Below are positions 63,999-64,000 of a DNA stretch of 64,000 nucleotides, piece after piece. Position 1 is the first letter of the stretch, and the number at the start of each line of letters is the position of its first letter. The DNA comes from Bacteroidota bacterium. GTDB lineage: Bacteria > Bacteroidota > Ignavibacteria > Ignavibacteriales > Ignavibacteriaceae. The stretch lies in assembly GCA_021815405.1 (NCBI GenBank), contig JAKAGV010000013.1, positions 1-64,000 on the forward strand, in the 5' to 3' direction. The notes below the pieces were generated by a model. That model made no database searches. It was given only the letters and a program-made list of their open reading frames with translations, and had not been told where the DNA came from. The translations under genes were made by a program, and so were the position numbers.

Positions 63999-64000
63999 TT

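Overview
The window is about 64 kb of AT-rich bacterial chromosome, roughly one third G+C. It begins inside the 5' end of a 16S rRNA gene on the minus strand. Several things point to the Bacteroidota/Chlorobiota group, most likely a free-living Ignavibacteria-type organism. These are promoter-like sites of the TAnnTTTG kind, an OMP_b-brl_3 TonB-dependent receptor, a DUF1460 amidase-like protein, SLBB export proteins, HslUV, and the mix of Shine-Dalgarno-led and SD-poor genes. The phylum call is inference: the rRNA fragment was not aligned.

Layout. 1-724: 16S 5' end, leader and promoter. 725-5545: a short polysaccharide operon (outer-membrane protein, rfbB, SLBB protein), then a secreted NTF2-like protein and a DUF1460 protein. 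5583-18822 (minus): housekeeping genes in several operons: dnaB, a family-4 uracil-DNA glycosylase, coaBC, rpoZ, gmk, a YicC-type nuclease, a BamA-like protein, a lipoprotein, a catalytically dead L,D-transpeptidase homologue, frr, pyrH, tsf, rpsB, rpsI, rplM. 19061-24644: signalling genes: a soluble PAS histidine kinase, a membrane-anchored unknown, a small XRE-type regulator behind a phased 21-bp repeat array, and an OmpR/CusS-like two-component pair. 24856-34511 (plus): TonB-type receptor, YVTN propeller, PepSY-like protein and a TolC/HlyD/RND efflux set. 34512-42010: a decayed toxin-antitoxin remnant, a chemotaxis receptor, a methyltransferase-start remnant and a dense phosphorelay cluster. 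42790-47446: TetR plus an EmrAB-TolC type exporter. 47513-51959: small membrane, secreted and metabolic proteins and PhoH. 52034-57631: a candidate short RNA or attenuator, carA, carB and a membrane phosphoesterase. 57783-63999: an outer-membrane-like protein, a CHASE2-sigma54 activator behind hslV-hslU, and a partial methyltransferase-like membrane protein.

How it works together. Translation, nucleotide and envelope genes sit in tight operons ending in clear hairpins. The accessory part is dominated by sensing and export: two kinase/regulator groups, a chemoreceptor and two tripartite exporters, one behind a CusRS-like pair and one behind TetR. Intergenic spaces between accessory genes hold inverted-repeat elements and gene remnants, suggesting past insertion and decay.

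The most unusual signals are: ten 21-bp-phased boxes (21698-21910) before the XRE gene; a promoter-to-terminator unit of about 100 nt upstream of carA with no gene in it; an L,D-transpeptidase fold with His and Cys replaced by Gln and Ser; a dying toxin-antitoxin locus; and a membrane-tethered sigma54 activator in the hslVU operon.
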